A stretch of 64,000 bases of DNA from Symsagittifera roscoffensis (lineage: Eukaryota > Xenacoelomorpha > Acoela > Convolutidae): positions 25,985,547-26,049,546 of the forward strand of contig NC_087067.1 of assembly GCF_963678635.1 (NCBI RefSeq). Direction: 5' to 3'. Below the pieces are notes generated by a model. That model had not been told where the DNA came from, did no database searches, and was given only the letters and a program-made list of their open reading frames with translations. Below, in pieces: positions 46,080 to 56,475 of this stretch. Within the stretch, counting starts at the first letter, position 1. Each line of letters begins with the position of its first letter. Position numbers and translations under genes: made by a program.

Positions 46080-46269
46080 CTTGACGATCGACCACAGTCA
46101 AGTGTTTTCAGTAGAAAAGATTTCGCTCGGTCGAACAGTCAAATTATTTTTTGCAGTCGAGAAAATCCTGCAGTCGAGAAAAATATATCGGGTCTAGGTC
46201 GAGATAATCTAAACATACCATTTTTTGGCCGAGTCGGACGAAACATAAATCGCAAATGTCGATCCGGGA
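46080..46269. repeat. GTCGA-rich array and right terminal inverted repeat
   Basis: GGTCGAAC, GCAGTCGAGAAAA (twice) and GGTCGAGATAA copies are followed at 46,222-46,269 by the terminal repeat ending ATGTCGATCCGGGA. It mirrors the left end at 33,678-33,955. Confidence 0.6.
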
Positions 46270-46428
46270 TGTCACCGCGTTACTTTAATTCTGCAGTTTT
46301 GAGTTCTTTTTACAATATCAATCAAAAGTTTTCCTGAAATCACAGTCAAACCAATTGCAGTGATTCAATGTTTAGCCTTGCTATGCCCCTTTCTAGATAA
46401 GAAAAACTTCTTAAATGCTTTTGTTTAG

Positions 46429-46658
46429 ATTCAGATTCGAGTCTTCTTGTACGAAAACTCTTCGCAAACAAATCAGCGCCCATTAATTCGCTAACCCTGT
46501 TTCGAAACTTGTCCACAACCAACTGTGCGATTCAGTTGAACAGTCCTGTCTCGGTTTGGATCACGGACTTGACAGGATTGACGTTGCAGTACTTGACACT
46601 GGAGGCAACAGTCCAATCTGCAATTCTGATTTCAACAGCTGAAAGACTAAGATACACT
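46429..46658 (+). CDS. Candidate internal exon, unknown gene
   Basis: A GC-richer 230-bp stretch lies between an acceptor-like TGCTTTTGTTTAG and a strong donor, CACT|GTAAGT. One frame is open for two bases plus 76 codons and contains NKSAPINSLTLFRNLS, SVWITDLTGLTLQYLTL and STAERLRYT. I do not recognise it. On the minus strand an alternative acceptor (AGTCTTTCAG) opens a shorter 36-codon frame that ends in a stop, so the strand is not certain. It lies just outside the right terminus of the DNA element. Confidence 0.35.
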
Positions 46659-46852
46659 GTAAGTAAAATATAACTTTACTTTCGCAACTTTTTTGACCAA
46701 AAAATTGAGGAAGGAAAAATTGCCACCAAAATTTGAATGTGTTTTTATACCACAGAAGTCATTTCTATGAATATTTTTTGCATATAAAAAATTGCAGTCA
46801 AAACTCCTAAGAAATTGTTTTGTTTTCAGCTACTAATAATTAACTGTAAAAA

Positions 46853-46896
46853 AGGATAGCCGGTTGCTGTGCAAGTAGCACAGAATGTTGCGACCA
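46853..46896 (+). repeat. GGATAGCCGGTT/TGTGCA palindrome repeat, copy 1
   Basis: GGATAGCCGGTTGCTGTGC followed by AAGTAGCACAGAA. The core TGTGC-N5-GCACA forms an inverted repeat. Confidence 0.7.
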
Positions 46897-47583
46897 CATT
46901 TACAGAACAAAAAAGTTTGTCTTTTTTTCTTGAAGTTAGTGTCTTTTTTGTTCGCCATGTGATGATACAACTATAAGAGTTTGTAAAAATGAATTAGGCA
47001 TAAACAAATTTAATGGTCTTCAAAAATTTTTTTTTTTAATTTCGAAAAAAATTCGAAAATTTTTTTAAAAAATAACCAGCTGGATTTTTTGTTCAGATTT
47101 TATTTTTATTTCATCGAGCCAAATTCTAGTAACTGCCTAGAATATTTATAAACTTCAAAGCAGATGTTAGAAAAAACATTGGTGCAACCTATGAAAAAAA
47201 CTTAACGCGACTTAAGAACAGACATGGGCGCGAATCGAAAACAAAACAAAGGGCGGCTTTTTTTACGACGTTACGGCTCCATAGTCCATAAGAAAAATTT
47301 TTGCCCTGTCACAAAAAAAATATAGCGAGAATTATAAGAACATTTTGGCTCATTTTAGTCTGGACCTAGTATTTTTGTCGGATTTTTAAGTCGCAACAGC
47401 ATCAACAGTTTCTTGAGTCATCCAATCACACCATTTTTTGGTAGTATCGGCCTTGAATTGTTAAGTTTCACTCAAACCGGTGTGATGTTGCTAGTATTCA
47501 ATTGCGCCAGTCTAAAATTGATAAATATGTTTACAGGACTTTATGGAAATGTAAATTAATCATGTGAAACTAAATCACTCAAC

Positions 47584-47628
47584 AACGATACCGATTGCTG
47601 TGCAACTTGCACAGAAGTAAACCATTGC
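47584..47628 (+). repeat. Palindrome repeat, copy 2
   Basis: CGATACCGATTGCTGTGCAA then CTTGCACAGAAG. Here the inverted core is perfect (TGTGCAA-C-TTGCACA). Confidence 0.65.
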
Positions 47629-49033
47629 AAAAACTTGAGTAAGGATGATCAAAGACCCGTTTTTTTCTAAATGAAAAACCTTTATTTGTTTTTCAGTTGT
47701 CATTGAAACTTTTAAAATAATTTCATATATTAAAAAAAAATGCGAGAGAAAAAAATTGAACCTTTGTAAATTTTTGCAGGTGAAAATAAACACATAAGCA
47801 GATAAAAAATCAAAATTTGTTGTAGATGAATATCTAGTCAGTGATTTAAGCTTCAAGCACAATAAGCCAGGTTGTTAATGTTCTTTTTCAATAAAAACAA
47901 TTATTATTGCTCATTCTAATGGGTTTTCCGAAATATCAAAAGGTTACAAAGCTTGTTTGTCCTGCATTCAAAACAATTAGTTCAAAACTTACGCAGGAAA
48001 ATTTTTTCAGGTGATCAAATCAAAAGTTTTTGTTTTTGAAGGATCGTCACTACAATCAACTTGTTTTCATCTACCTTTTTTTCTGAAATTTTCGATATAT
48101 TTTATCAGCGCATTTTGAGTATTTCCGCGCGGACGCATTTAAAGTACAATTGTCTGAAACCGAATTGCCCCTCACACAGTAAGATAACTCGATACAGCAA
48201 AACTCATTAACTAGTTTCTCAATTTTTTTCATTATAAACCTCTCATTGATAAAAGTCTAGGTCCATTGGAAATTTAGACCCATAAATTACTGTGAAAAAT
48301 TAGGTATGATTGAAGGCTTTGATAAGGAAGTTATCACCTCTGTGAAACAGCGCGTTGTAATCACCTCTGTGAAACAGTCTTTGATGGCCCCTTGGGGTTT
48401 TGCGAAGGAGCGGGTTATTAAATAGCATTGTTAGTTATGATGACTCTTACAGTTTTTAATCTTGATAGGTACCTTAAATTAAAACTATAAAATCCGAATT
48501 TTAATAGACTCGATGGTACAAAGGGGATATAGGGTTTCTGGTAGAAATTAAGTGCGAGAGAGCGTTCCCAAATTACAAAAGTTTTCGACAAATACCGCAT
48601 TTAACTAACTCGAAATGTGCCGGTCGGTCCTTTTATATATTTTTTTCTAAAACGTTATTAACCAGCCTCATTCACGCAATTTATTCGATACTTTAGTTAA
48701 TTTCATCAAACCACTAAATTGAGCATGTTTGAGGCACTGTTTTTACGCAATGGACCCTGTAAGTTTCTTGGGACCCCTCTAGCCCACTACTCTCGATTTG
48801 ATCTTGATTATTGTATGTTTTCATTTCTCAGCTTACAAACTATTCAGCTGATGTTTTTGTCAGTTTCGCACATCAATCATCAATGTACACAAGTTTAGAC
48901 TTATCAAATCCAGTAAGTCAAATTATTAACGGTAGTAAGAGAGATTGAAACTGTTTTGGATATTAAGAAATCTAAATTGGTTATCAGTTGATACATTTTG
49001 AAGCTTCAAATAAGCCAAGAGGAACTTAAAACA

Positions 49034-49080
49034 AGGATAGCCGGTTGGTGTGCAGTTTGCACAGAAATTTTCGACCATAT
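49034..49080 (+). repeat. Palindrome repeat, copy 3
   Basis: GGATAGCCGGTTGGTGTGCA then GTTTGCACAGAA, followed by TCGACCATAT as in copy 1 (GCGACCACAT). Confidence 0.7.
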
Positions 49081-49937
49081 TCTTGAAAAACTAAGAAAAA
49101 AAATGAATTTCATTTTTGTTGTGCGTGGTGTGATGCAAAGATGACGAAAAGGGTATTTAGGATATCCAGTAAAAAAGGCATTTGGGAAGCATTTTTTGTT
49201 CGAAAAATTGCTAATAATATTTTTCATTTTTTTTGCAAAATTTGTTTATGAACTTTTGAAGTTTTTATTACCAAGATGGCGCTAACGAAACTTTGGCAAC
49301 GAATTTTACTAAATTTTTCAGGGCTTGAATAAAAAATCCATGGTTTATTTACTAGTAATCTGCGACTATTCTTCTTCAACAAGCCTGCTTGTTCACTTTA
49401 CTCGCTCGGAATTAGAAGAAAAATCAAACGTTTCAAACCGTTTTTTTTTCAACATTGAGAAAATTTGTTAGAACACTTTTAATGTCGTTCAAATAACGAC
49501 TAAAAAGGCTTTAATATGATGTATCACTCAACTCCGTACAATTTGTGATACCTAATTTTGGGTGGAAACTAAAAATTCTCTTTTATATTAAAAGCTAAAA
49601 GAAAACTAAAACATACCCGAGTACAAAGTTCCTTCCCATTTTCAATGGTCGGAAGAACACTCGTTGGTTGTGATAGCCAAAAACTTTTTGTAAAGTTGTC
49701 TGAAAGTTACAAATAATTTGCTTGAAAGTAAAATGCTTCAAAACTGATAACTCGTTCACTTTGACTTAATTTTGTACATTTCAGAAGTCATTTCAACTTA
49801 GCATTTATGAAATAGAATCACACTAAAATGAAAAATGGGAGAAATTGAAAAACACATCCCTCCCCCTCCCCCAGGGTCTGATAAAGGATGAAATTTAGCT
49901 GCTTTTTCACAAAATTTCAAAATTGTTCCTCCGATGA

Positions 49938-50146
49938 TTAACTAATGTTACAGTACAGTGACATTTTTTGACAGTTTTTTATGCGATCAAAGCAAAAGTT
50001 GCTCTGCATTGTTTCTGTAACATTATTTAACAGCCTTGATAGCTGCAGCACCAGTGAAGGCTTGCCATCGGAAGTTTTTTTTAATGAGTGGTAAGAAAGA
50101 GCCTCTAAGTGTTGATGAAGTGGTGTCTTATTTCTGAGGGTAGGAA
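49938..50146 (-). CDS. Possible coding fragment next to the assembly gap
   Basis: From the gap edge, a minus-strand frame runs about 68 codons to a stop at 49,938. It has a protein-like mix: NKTPLHQHLEALSYHSLKK, KPSLVLQLSRLLNNVTETM, then NFCFDRIKNC. This composition is less AT-driven than neighbouring chance frames. It is cut by the gap, so start and exon structure are unknown. I do not recognise the family; it could be a last exon or a decayed element. Confidence 0.3.
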
Positions 50147-50346
50147 NNNNNNNNNNNNNNNNNNNNNNNNNNNNNNNNNNNNNNNNNNNNNNNNNNNNNN
50201 NNNNNNNNNNNNNNNNNNNNNNNNNNNNNNNNNNNNNNNNNNNNNNNNNNNNNNNNNNNNNNNNNNNNNNNNNNNNNNNNNNNNNNNNNNNNNNNNNNNN
50301 NNNNNNNNNNNNNNNNNNNNNNNNNNNNNNNNNNNNNNNNNNNNNN
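50147..50346. other. Assembly gap (200 N)
   Basis: Exactly 200 unknown bases, probably a placeholder size. Frames crossing it are not interpretable. Confidence 1.
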
Positions 50347-52055
50347 ATACCACGTTGTCTTGTGTAACCTCGTGGAACCTGATCTAAACTATATTTTATG
50401 ATTGGATAAATTAGATATTTTACCACTGTAAAGTATTTAATATTAACCAATCATGATCCATCTAACTAACAACCCACTTATTTTGTAAGTGCTGAAATTA
50501 CTTGTAATTTCAGCACCAGAGAGATTTGAATTTAACTTAGAAATTAGTTGTCTCTCCAAGAGAACTTCAGCAGCCGCAACAAACCAATATACTCTAGATC
50601 TATTGAGCCTAGCAGAGACTAGTTAAAGACCCTGAGACTAGAAAGTATAAGAGTAAGATTAGGATCGGTATTAGACTAAAAAGTTGCACGAATCTATCCG
50701 GCCGAAAATAAAATATAGCGTGACGAGCAGACGGTGTACCCTATCCGAAATTACTCTATGAGTTAACCACATCGGTTATAACTCATCTGGTGCGACCATA
50801 AGTCTCGGATAAGACCTTATTAGCTTAGATTTAACCAAAAATAGATTCGAATTTAGACAAAACATTTTAAAAATGTTATACGATGATAATTTAATCGAAA
50901 TGTCTCTACGACTCAATAGATCAGAGCCGATATTCCGAACGATAACAGAACTACCCGGAATTGTAAGACGACTTCGAACAAGAGACGACATACGACAAAG
51001 TAGAAACTTACCATATAGTTATATGATTGTACGGCAAAAGCCAACACAAACTTTTATATTTAGAATCTTATTAGCAACGAATTTACATTTTCATTTGCAA
51101 ACATAAAATTTTGTCAACATAATTGCAAACATAAAAGTCAATCTTCATAATCATTTCAGGCGCTAAACAAAATTATTAATATACAATAACGATTGATAAA
51201 AAGATCCCAGATCGTTTTCTTAAATTCTGCAGTCTTATATAAAACATGTTTGAAAAATATTTATTGAAAATCAAAACAAAAATTAGTAGCATGACAATAA
51301 AGTGTTAGTAATCAAAAAATCATCTGTTGTCCCAGCATCATCACCTAAACATAACAGCAATCATAAGCTCACTAATACTATTAAAAAACTAAATCTTTTT
51401 CTTAAATAAATTTAAACCATTTTTAAACTTATATTCATTTAATTTTAAAAGCAGATCATCAAGGCTTATCCTCGGATCTTAATTAAATTTCTATTTCACA
51501 AAATTCAAAAACCTGATCATCAAGGCCTATCCTTGGATCAAAAAGAACATTTTTGTTTTCTCCACCCACTTAGCAAGTGTCTAACGACCTCAAACGTCGA
51601 TTCACTATCCAACCCTTCCAAAAAACCCGAGACTAATAGAAATTTTTCAACAAAACTAACCATTCAAATTAAGATAAACAGTGAAGAACTTCGGTTATTC
51701 ATCCTTCACTTGAACCCTGCTCTTACCAGACCCAGGAAAAATCTTAAACTTAGTAAGTTTAAAATAGTATCTAACGAACTACTTGCGTTCTAATTTTACC
51801 TGAATCTTGTGGATCGATTTACTATTCTCCAACCCTTGAACACAATCACTACCCCTAAGTAAGATTAAGTAAGTTAACACCTTAGCTTATACTAGCCACG
51901 AGAAAGTAAAAAGTCATTCTTCGGAATCGATATACTTTTCTCTCCAACCCTGAACAAATAGACCCAGGTTAAGCTAACCAAAAAATCGTAAGGACTAACA
52001 GTTTAAGAAAGTAGACATCATCTAACAACTTTTTGCATCCCTCGTCCTAAACCTT
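50347..52055 (+). other. 5' leader/LTR region of the gypsy-type element
   Basis: There is no gene here. It includes a 12-bp perfect hairpin (50,489-50,516); a direct repeat GATCATCAAGGC.TATCCT.GGATC at about 51,452 and 51,514; and three spaced copies of a CGAT...CTCCAACCCT motif near 51,600, 51,815 and 51,930. I could not place the LTR end or a primer binding site. Confidence 0.45.
50489..50516. repeat. Perfect 12-bp inverted repeat
   Basis: GTGCTGAAATTA and its exact complement TAATTTCAGCAC, separated by CTTG. It could be an LTR-border or RNA structural element near the gap. Confidence 0.9.
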
Positions 52056-52523
52056 ATGTCATTCAAAAATCTAGGAAATCAACAAACAATCGTTTTACAC
52101 AACTGTGAAATAGATAAGCAAAAATACGATCTTGTAATCACACCTCATACACAAACAGTTGGATATATTAGAACAAAACGACTAACAATAAATCGAAAAA
52201 TAATAAACAAACAAAGACAAATTACACGAAAAAGATTTTCAAAAAATAGAAACGCATTTTCAGAATCAGAAGCCAGCACTTTAGATGAACTCTATAAATT
52301 AAAAGAATCGATTGATAAAAATTGTCCCATTCACGATCAATTATATTTTTCCGACTCAGAAACAACTTCAAATTCATCAAAAAGAGGAAAAAGAAGAATA
52401 AAAACGCAATATAAACACAAACCAGTACACTTGTATAATTGGAATCAACCAATTAGACACATCGATAGTTATATATTAACAGTCATTAAACAAAAAAATG
52501 AGCCACAGCCACACTCAAAGTGA
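52056..52523 (+). CDS. Small basic ORF upstream of and overlapping gag
   Basis: 155 codons, ATG to stop, intact. The middle is Lys/Arg-rich (RTKRLTINRKIINKQRQITR). An acidic-Ser patch (SDSETTSNSS) is followed by a bipartite-like basic motif, KRGKRRIKTQYKHK, near residues 110-123. It has no hydrophobic segment. The last 26 nt overlap the gag ATG at 52,498 in another frame, a spacing that could allow reinitiation. Its position and charge recall nuclear regulatory proteins of complex retroviruses, but I recognise no family and claim no homology. It is striking that it stays open while gag and pol are broken. Confidence 0.55.
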   Translation: MSFKNLGNQQTIVLHNCEIDKQKYDLVITPHTQTVGYIRTKRLTINRKIINKQRQITRKRFSKNRNAFSESEASTLDELYKLKESIDKNCPIHDQLYFSDSETTSNSSKRGKRRIKTQYKHKPVHLYNWNQPIRHIDSYILTVIKQKNEPQPHSK

Positions 52524-55500
52524 CGATAGTCCAGATGACGAAGAGGTTTACCCATTCCTCATAGATGCACCCGATAATAGAGGGCAGCATGACTTTTGCA
52601 AGAATTTATTTCTAAATTGTTTGAACCCGGAATCAGCCCATGCAAAGCAGAATTCCCAGATGAAAAAATCAAAAGACAAATTATTGAACCTTATCTGAAA
52701 AATATATGTAATTTAACACAACAATACGGAATCTACACCATAGAATTCAGCACACCAAATCCGAATCATCGTAAATATGTAATTCAAACAGACGATCTTG
52801 AATTAGAATTTTCAAAAGTATTCTTAGAATATATTAAAAGCATACAATATCATAACTCACAAAGAGCAAACTCCATATTTACTAACAAAGTTTTTGCAAT
52901 AATATATAGCTGTTTTTCAATATTAGAAAAAACAGAATTTCAAAGTATCTCACCAACTGAAACATCCAAACATACAAAAGTACGACATGAAATCATATTA
53001 TTTTCAACTTTTCTACATATAATCAAAGAAAATTTCACTAAAGACGAGGTTTCACGACACACAAAACATGACTTACAAAAAATTTTGGCATGGTTTATAA
53101 TAGATTATTTCACACATAATATAGACTTAATTTCACAAGCAAGAAAAAATTTCAGACCTCAAAATCCAAATGATGATACGGCCATTACAGAACAGTCAGA
53201 CTACGTTTGGGACCCTGAATGGTCTCATCATGCATTTATAAATATCCCACAATCAATCTCAAGTCAAGCAATAAGTACAATATCTTACCAAAGAGATAAT
53301 GTGAAAGTAGTACCACTAACCATTGATGCAACACCATTAAACTACAATACATTTTTACCTGATACGCGAAATAACAGTTTAAATTCGACCCTCATACACA
53401 ATGAAAACCTTAATGGAACTAGAAATCTTACACAACAAGATATCCAAACACCATCACACTTCCTAAATGAAGAAATTGTCCAAACAACAACAACTACACA
53501 ACAAAGTATTTCACCAATACATCCAAATTTAACAACACCAAAAAATAAAAATACTTCATTTGCACAAGTGACCTTACAATCAACCGTTAAACCTTCGGTT
53601 GCTCCAAAATATTCACAAATGGATTATCAAACATATAGACCTATGACAGTACCATCAAAACCACGAAGAACGTTCACAAGAAACACTTTCGCAGAACACA
53701 ATTATAATTATGCACATTCGTCAAAAACAAACTATCCCCCACGAAAAACTAGTAATAATCATGTATGTTCTCACTATTGGGATAACCCAATAACAACAAC
53801 CAACTCAGTAAATTTTCGACCAAACTCACATCCTCCACAGGATCGTAGTGAAAATTACCCATTCTTTCAGCAAAATAAAAATAAAAAGCAAGCACCTCAT
53901 CATACGGATTATTTATCATCTGATGATGATTATTTACAACCAGATATTTTTGCACCGTATACCCAAGAATATCGCAAACAAGGAGCGCAAAAACCTTATA
54001 CATATAATAGAATTTTTTCTCCAAATCCAACAGATACACGAAATCAACAACCAATACAAATGCAAAATCCAACTAATACACAATCTTTTCAACCAATTCA
54101 ACCACAAAACCCAATGATTATACACTCGTACCAACCAACTCAAATGCAAAATGAAATACCACTCCCATATTACCTTCAACAACACGAAATAACCAAAAAT
54201 CAACTTTCAAATTTTTTTTTGCCACAAATGCCAAATGCCGCAGAATCACTACAAATGACAATGAATCCATACCTTATGGGTGGATCATAAATAGCATCAA
54301 ATAAACCACTAATGGTATTCACAGGAACAGACCCTGAATATTCTGTAGAAGATTATTTAAATGCAGTAACAGCAAATTTAATTTTAAATATAGGACCTGG
54401 ACCAATTAATACACCACTACATCAAAATTGGATACATCGACGCACAGCGTTGATACAAACAACTTTAGATGGCGCATCTCAAAAATGGTTTTCAGTTCTA
54501 CCTATAGAAATAAAATCAGACTGGAAAAGATTTACACAAGAATTTTCAAAAATGTTTGACTCCGAAAGAAATAAACAACACCAAAGAGTTTTATGTAATG
54601 AAATTCGCAGATTACCAAATGAAACCATCAAACAATTAGCAGTACGTATCGAAACACTAGTTCGAAAATCATATTCACTTAATACACATGACTATAAAAA
54701 CACAAAAATGACAGCAATTTTAATGATGACCTTAACACCGCAATTAAGAAAAATAGCAATAAAAAAGAGAGCATCCCATCCTTCTTCAATTCGAGAACCC
54801 GATTTAGATTTTCGAAAACTAGTAGACAAACTAGAACAAGCAGAAATCACAATGAAACTCGAAGAAACAGAAAATCTGAAATTACAATATGTTAACCGAA
54901 TCGAAACAAATACCACAAGTATCAACAATATACAGGAATCAGATACAGACCTCGTTGAAAAAATCACTGAAATACTCAATATTTACGAAAAACACCCAAA
55001 CTTTAAAGGCAAACCATCTTTCAAAAAATGGTGTAATTATTGCCGACGATACGGACATAGTATTTCTGAATGTAGACAAAAACAACAAGATAACTAGAAC
55101 AAACCTCAAAAGTATAAAGAACCAAACAAATCATTCTATCAATATATGAAAAAAGATCAAAATCTACCAAACAAAAATATATATAGTAACAACAGTTCAG
55201 GAAAACCACTTCCGAACAACACTAATTACACAAGGAATCATTCACCATATAACTCAAGTTATAGAGGAAGATCACCAGAACGAAGAAATACACAGAGTTC
55301 TTCACAAAACCATTATAATCGATCAAATAGTCGAAATAACTATACGAGATCAAATTCAAATGCATCACAATTTGTTTCTAGATCCAATTTCCAATCAAAC
55401 CCAAGAAATAAGCATTATTCCAATAATCAATCACGAAACTCATCATATAACAGAAATAGAAACTATTCAAATAATCGAAACAGAAGTTATTCGAACAATC

Positions 55501-55811
55501 GAAATCAAAATTACCCGAACAATCAATCAAGAAATAACTCATATAACAGATCAAACTATCACCGATCAAACGACAATTATCAAAACAGATCACAAAATAA
55601 TTCACAAAATCGAAATTCAAGTTATAATAATCGATATAGAAATTATTCTCAATCACCACATAGAAACAACAACCATTATAATAATTCTAAATATCGCTAC
55701 AGAAGTAGTACACCCAAACATCAAAGACATATTAATCAAGTACAATCAAATGAAGAAACAACATCAGACCCCCAGGTATTGACGACACAGGAAATAATGA
55801 ACTACAACTAA
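52498..55811 (+). pseudogene. gag: Gag of gypsy-type element (frameshift and two stops)
   Basis: The best start is ATG 52,498 (MSHSHTQSDDSPDDEEVYPF). The frame shifts near 52,590 by a one-base indel and then runs in another frame to 55,811, with TAA at 54,288 and TAG at 55,095. The N-terminal half is Gln/Asn/Thr/Pro-rich. A retrotransposon Gag domain lies at about 54,400-54,880, with WIHRRTALIQTTLDGASQKW and an RRLPNETIKQLAVRIETLV helix. A CCHC knuckle CNYCRRYGHSISEC (C-x2-C-x4-H-x4-C) is at 55,032. The last ~220 codons are Asn/Ser/Arg/Tyr repeats, probably RNA-binding and disordered. Gag would build the particle. Confidence 0.8.
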
Positions 55812-56475
55812 ATCAAATAAACTGTGGATCATCAGACACAGAAAGTGATACAGAAAACACAACCTCCATAAATATGTTCGCAGTCAAAAACGACTACGAA
55901 CCTATTATATACGAACAACTTTTCACATCACATATAAATGAAAATCAATTGGAACTTCTTCACAATTATTATATTGAACCCATCAATACTACATAAACTG
56001 TACAAGAACTAAAAACAAAATCAACACCGTAAATAAACCCAGTGAAAATGACAAAGCAAAATGCTTAAGTACCAATCATATTTACCAAAATGTACAAAAA
56101 GAACAACCCAAAGAAAAAATTCGGACAATATCATTTCTTTTAGAAAGTCCAAGAAACAAAGAATTTCAACCAACAGATCTTGAAATTGATTTTTTAATTG
56201 ATTCAGGAGCAGAATCAAACATTATTAACATTCCTACATGGAATGAAATCAAAACAGTACACCCAAAATTAACGCCTCTTGCAACCTCTAGTAAACTAGC
56301 AACTAAGGATCAACATTAGTAAATTATGGAAAAGTTCAATTATTCCTCCTCCCCACACGAACAATGGAGCAAAATAAAATTCTAAACAAACCATTTCAAC
56401 AAATATTTCATATCACTGATATTAAACACAATATCATTGGCATACCATTTATCTCGAAATATATATACCAACAAT
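55752..56475 (+). pseudogene. Aspartic protease region of pol, multiply frameshifted
   Basis: A frame at -1 to gag opens at about 55,755 and overlaps gag to 55,811. Near 56,000 the coding frame changes, and from about 56,041 it reads into an aspartic protease with the active-site motif DFLIDSGAESNIINIP at ~56,188-56,235. A one-base loss near 56,307 moves it on again (GSTLVNYGKVQLFL...), with NIIGIPFISKY closing the domain. A TA insertion in a TATATA run near 56,465 returns it to the RT frame. The enzyme would cleave the polyprotein. Stops near 55,994, 56,030 and 56,318 confirm decay. Confidence 0.75.

Larger units (their letters stand above)
33678..46269. mobile_element. DNA element with ~48-bp terminal inverted repeats, split by a BEL insertion
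   Basis: The left end (33,678-33,725) aligns without gaps to the reverse complement of the right end (46,222-46,269). Shared blocks include ATTTG.GATTT and TGTTTCG.CCGA, with about three quarters of positions identical. GTCGA-rich arrays lie just inside both ends. Without the retrotransposon the element would be about 1.8 kb, made of the arrays and ~273-bp tandem repeats. No transposase is visible, so it is non-autonomous. I cannot assign a superfamily and no target-site duplication is clear. Confidence 0.6.
46659..49937. other. Spacer with a palindromic repeat family
   Basis: No gene is supported. Three copies of a repeat with a TGTGCA..TGCACA core occur at 46,853-46,896, 47,584-47,628 and 49,034-49,080. 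ATCACCTCTGTGAAACAG occurs twice, near 48,326 and 48,360. Short minus-strand frames (47,575-47,862; 49,006-49,227) overlap the repeats and look like chance. Confidence 0.5.

Noticed and set aside
49938-50450. Frames spanning the run of N
   Set aside because: Unknown bases were read through; only the portion outside the gap can be judged.
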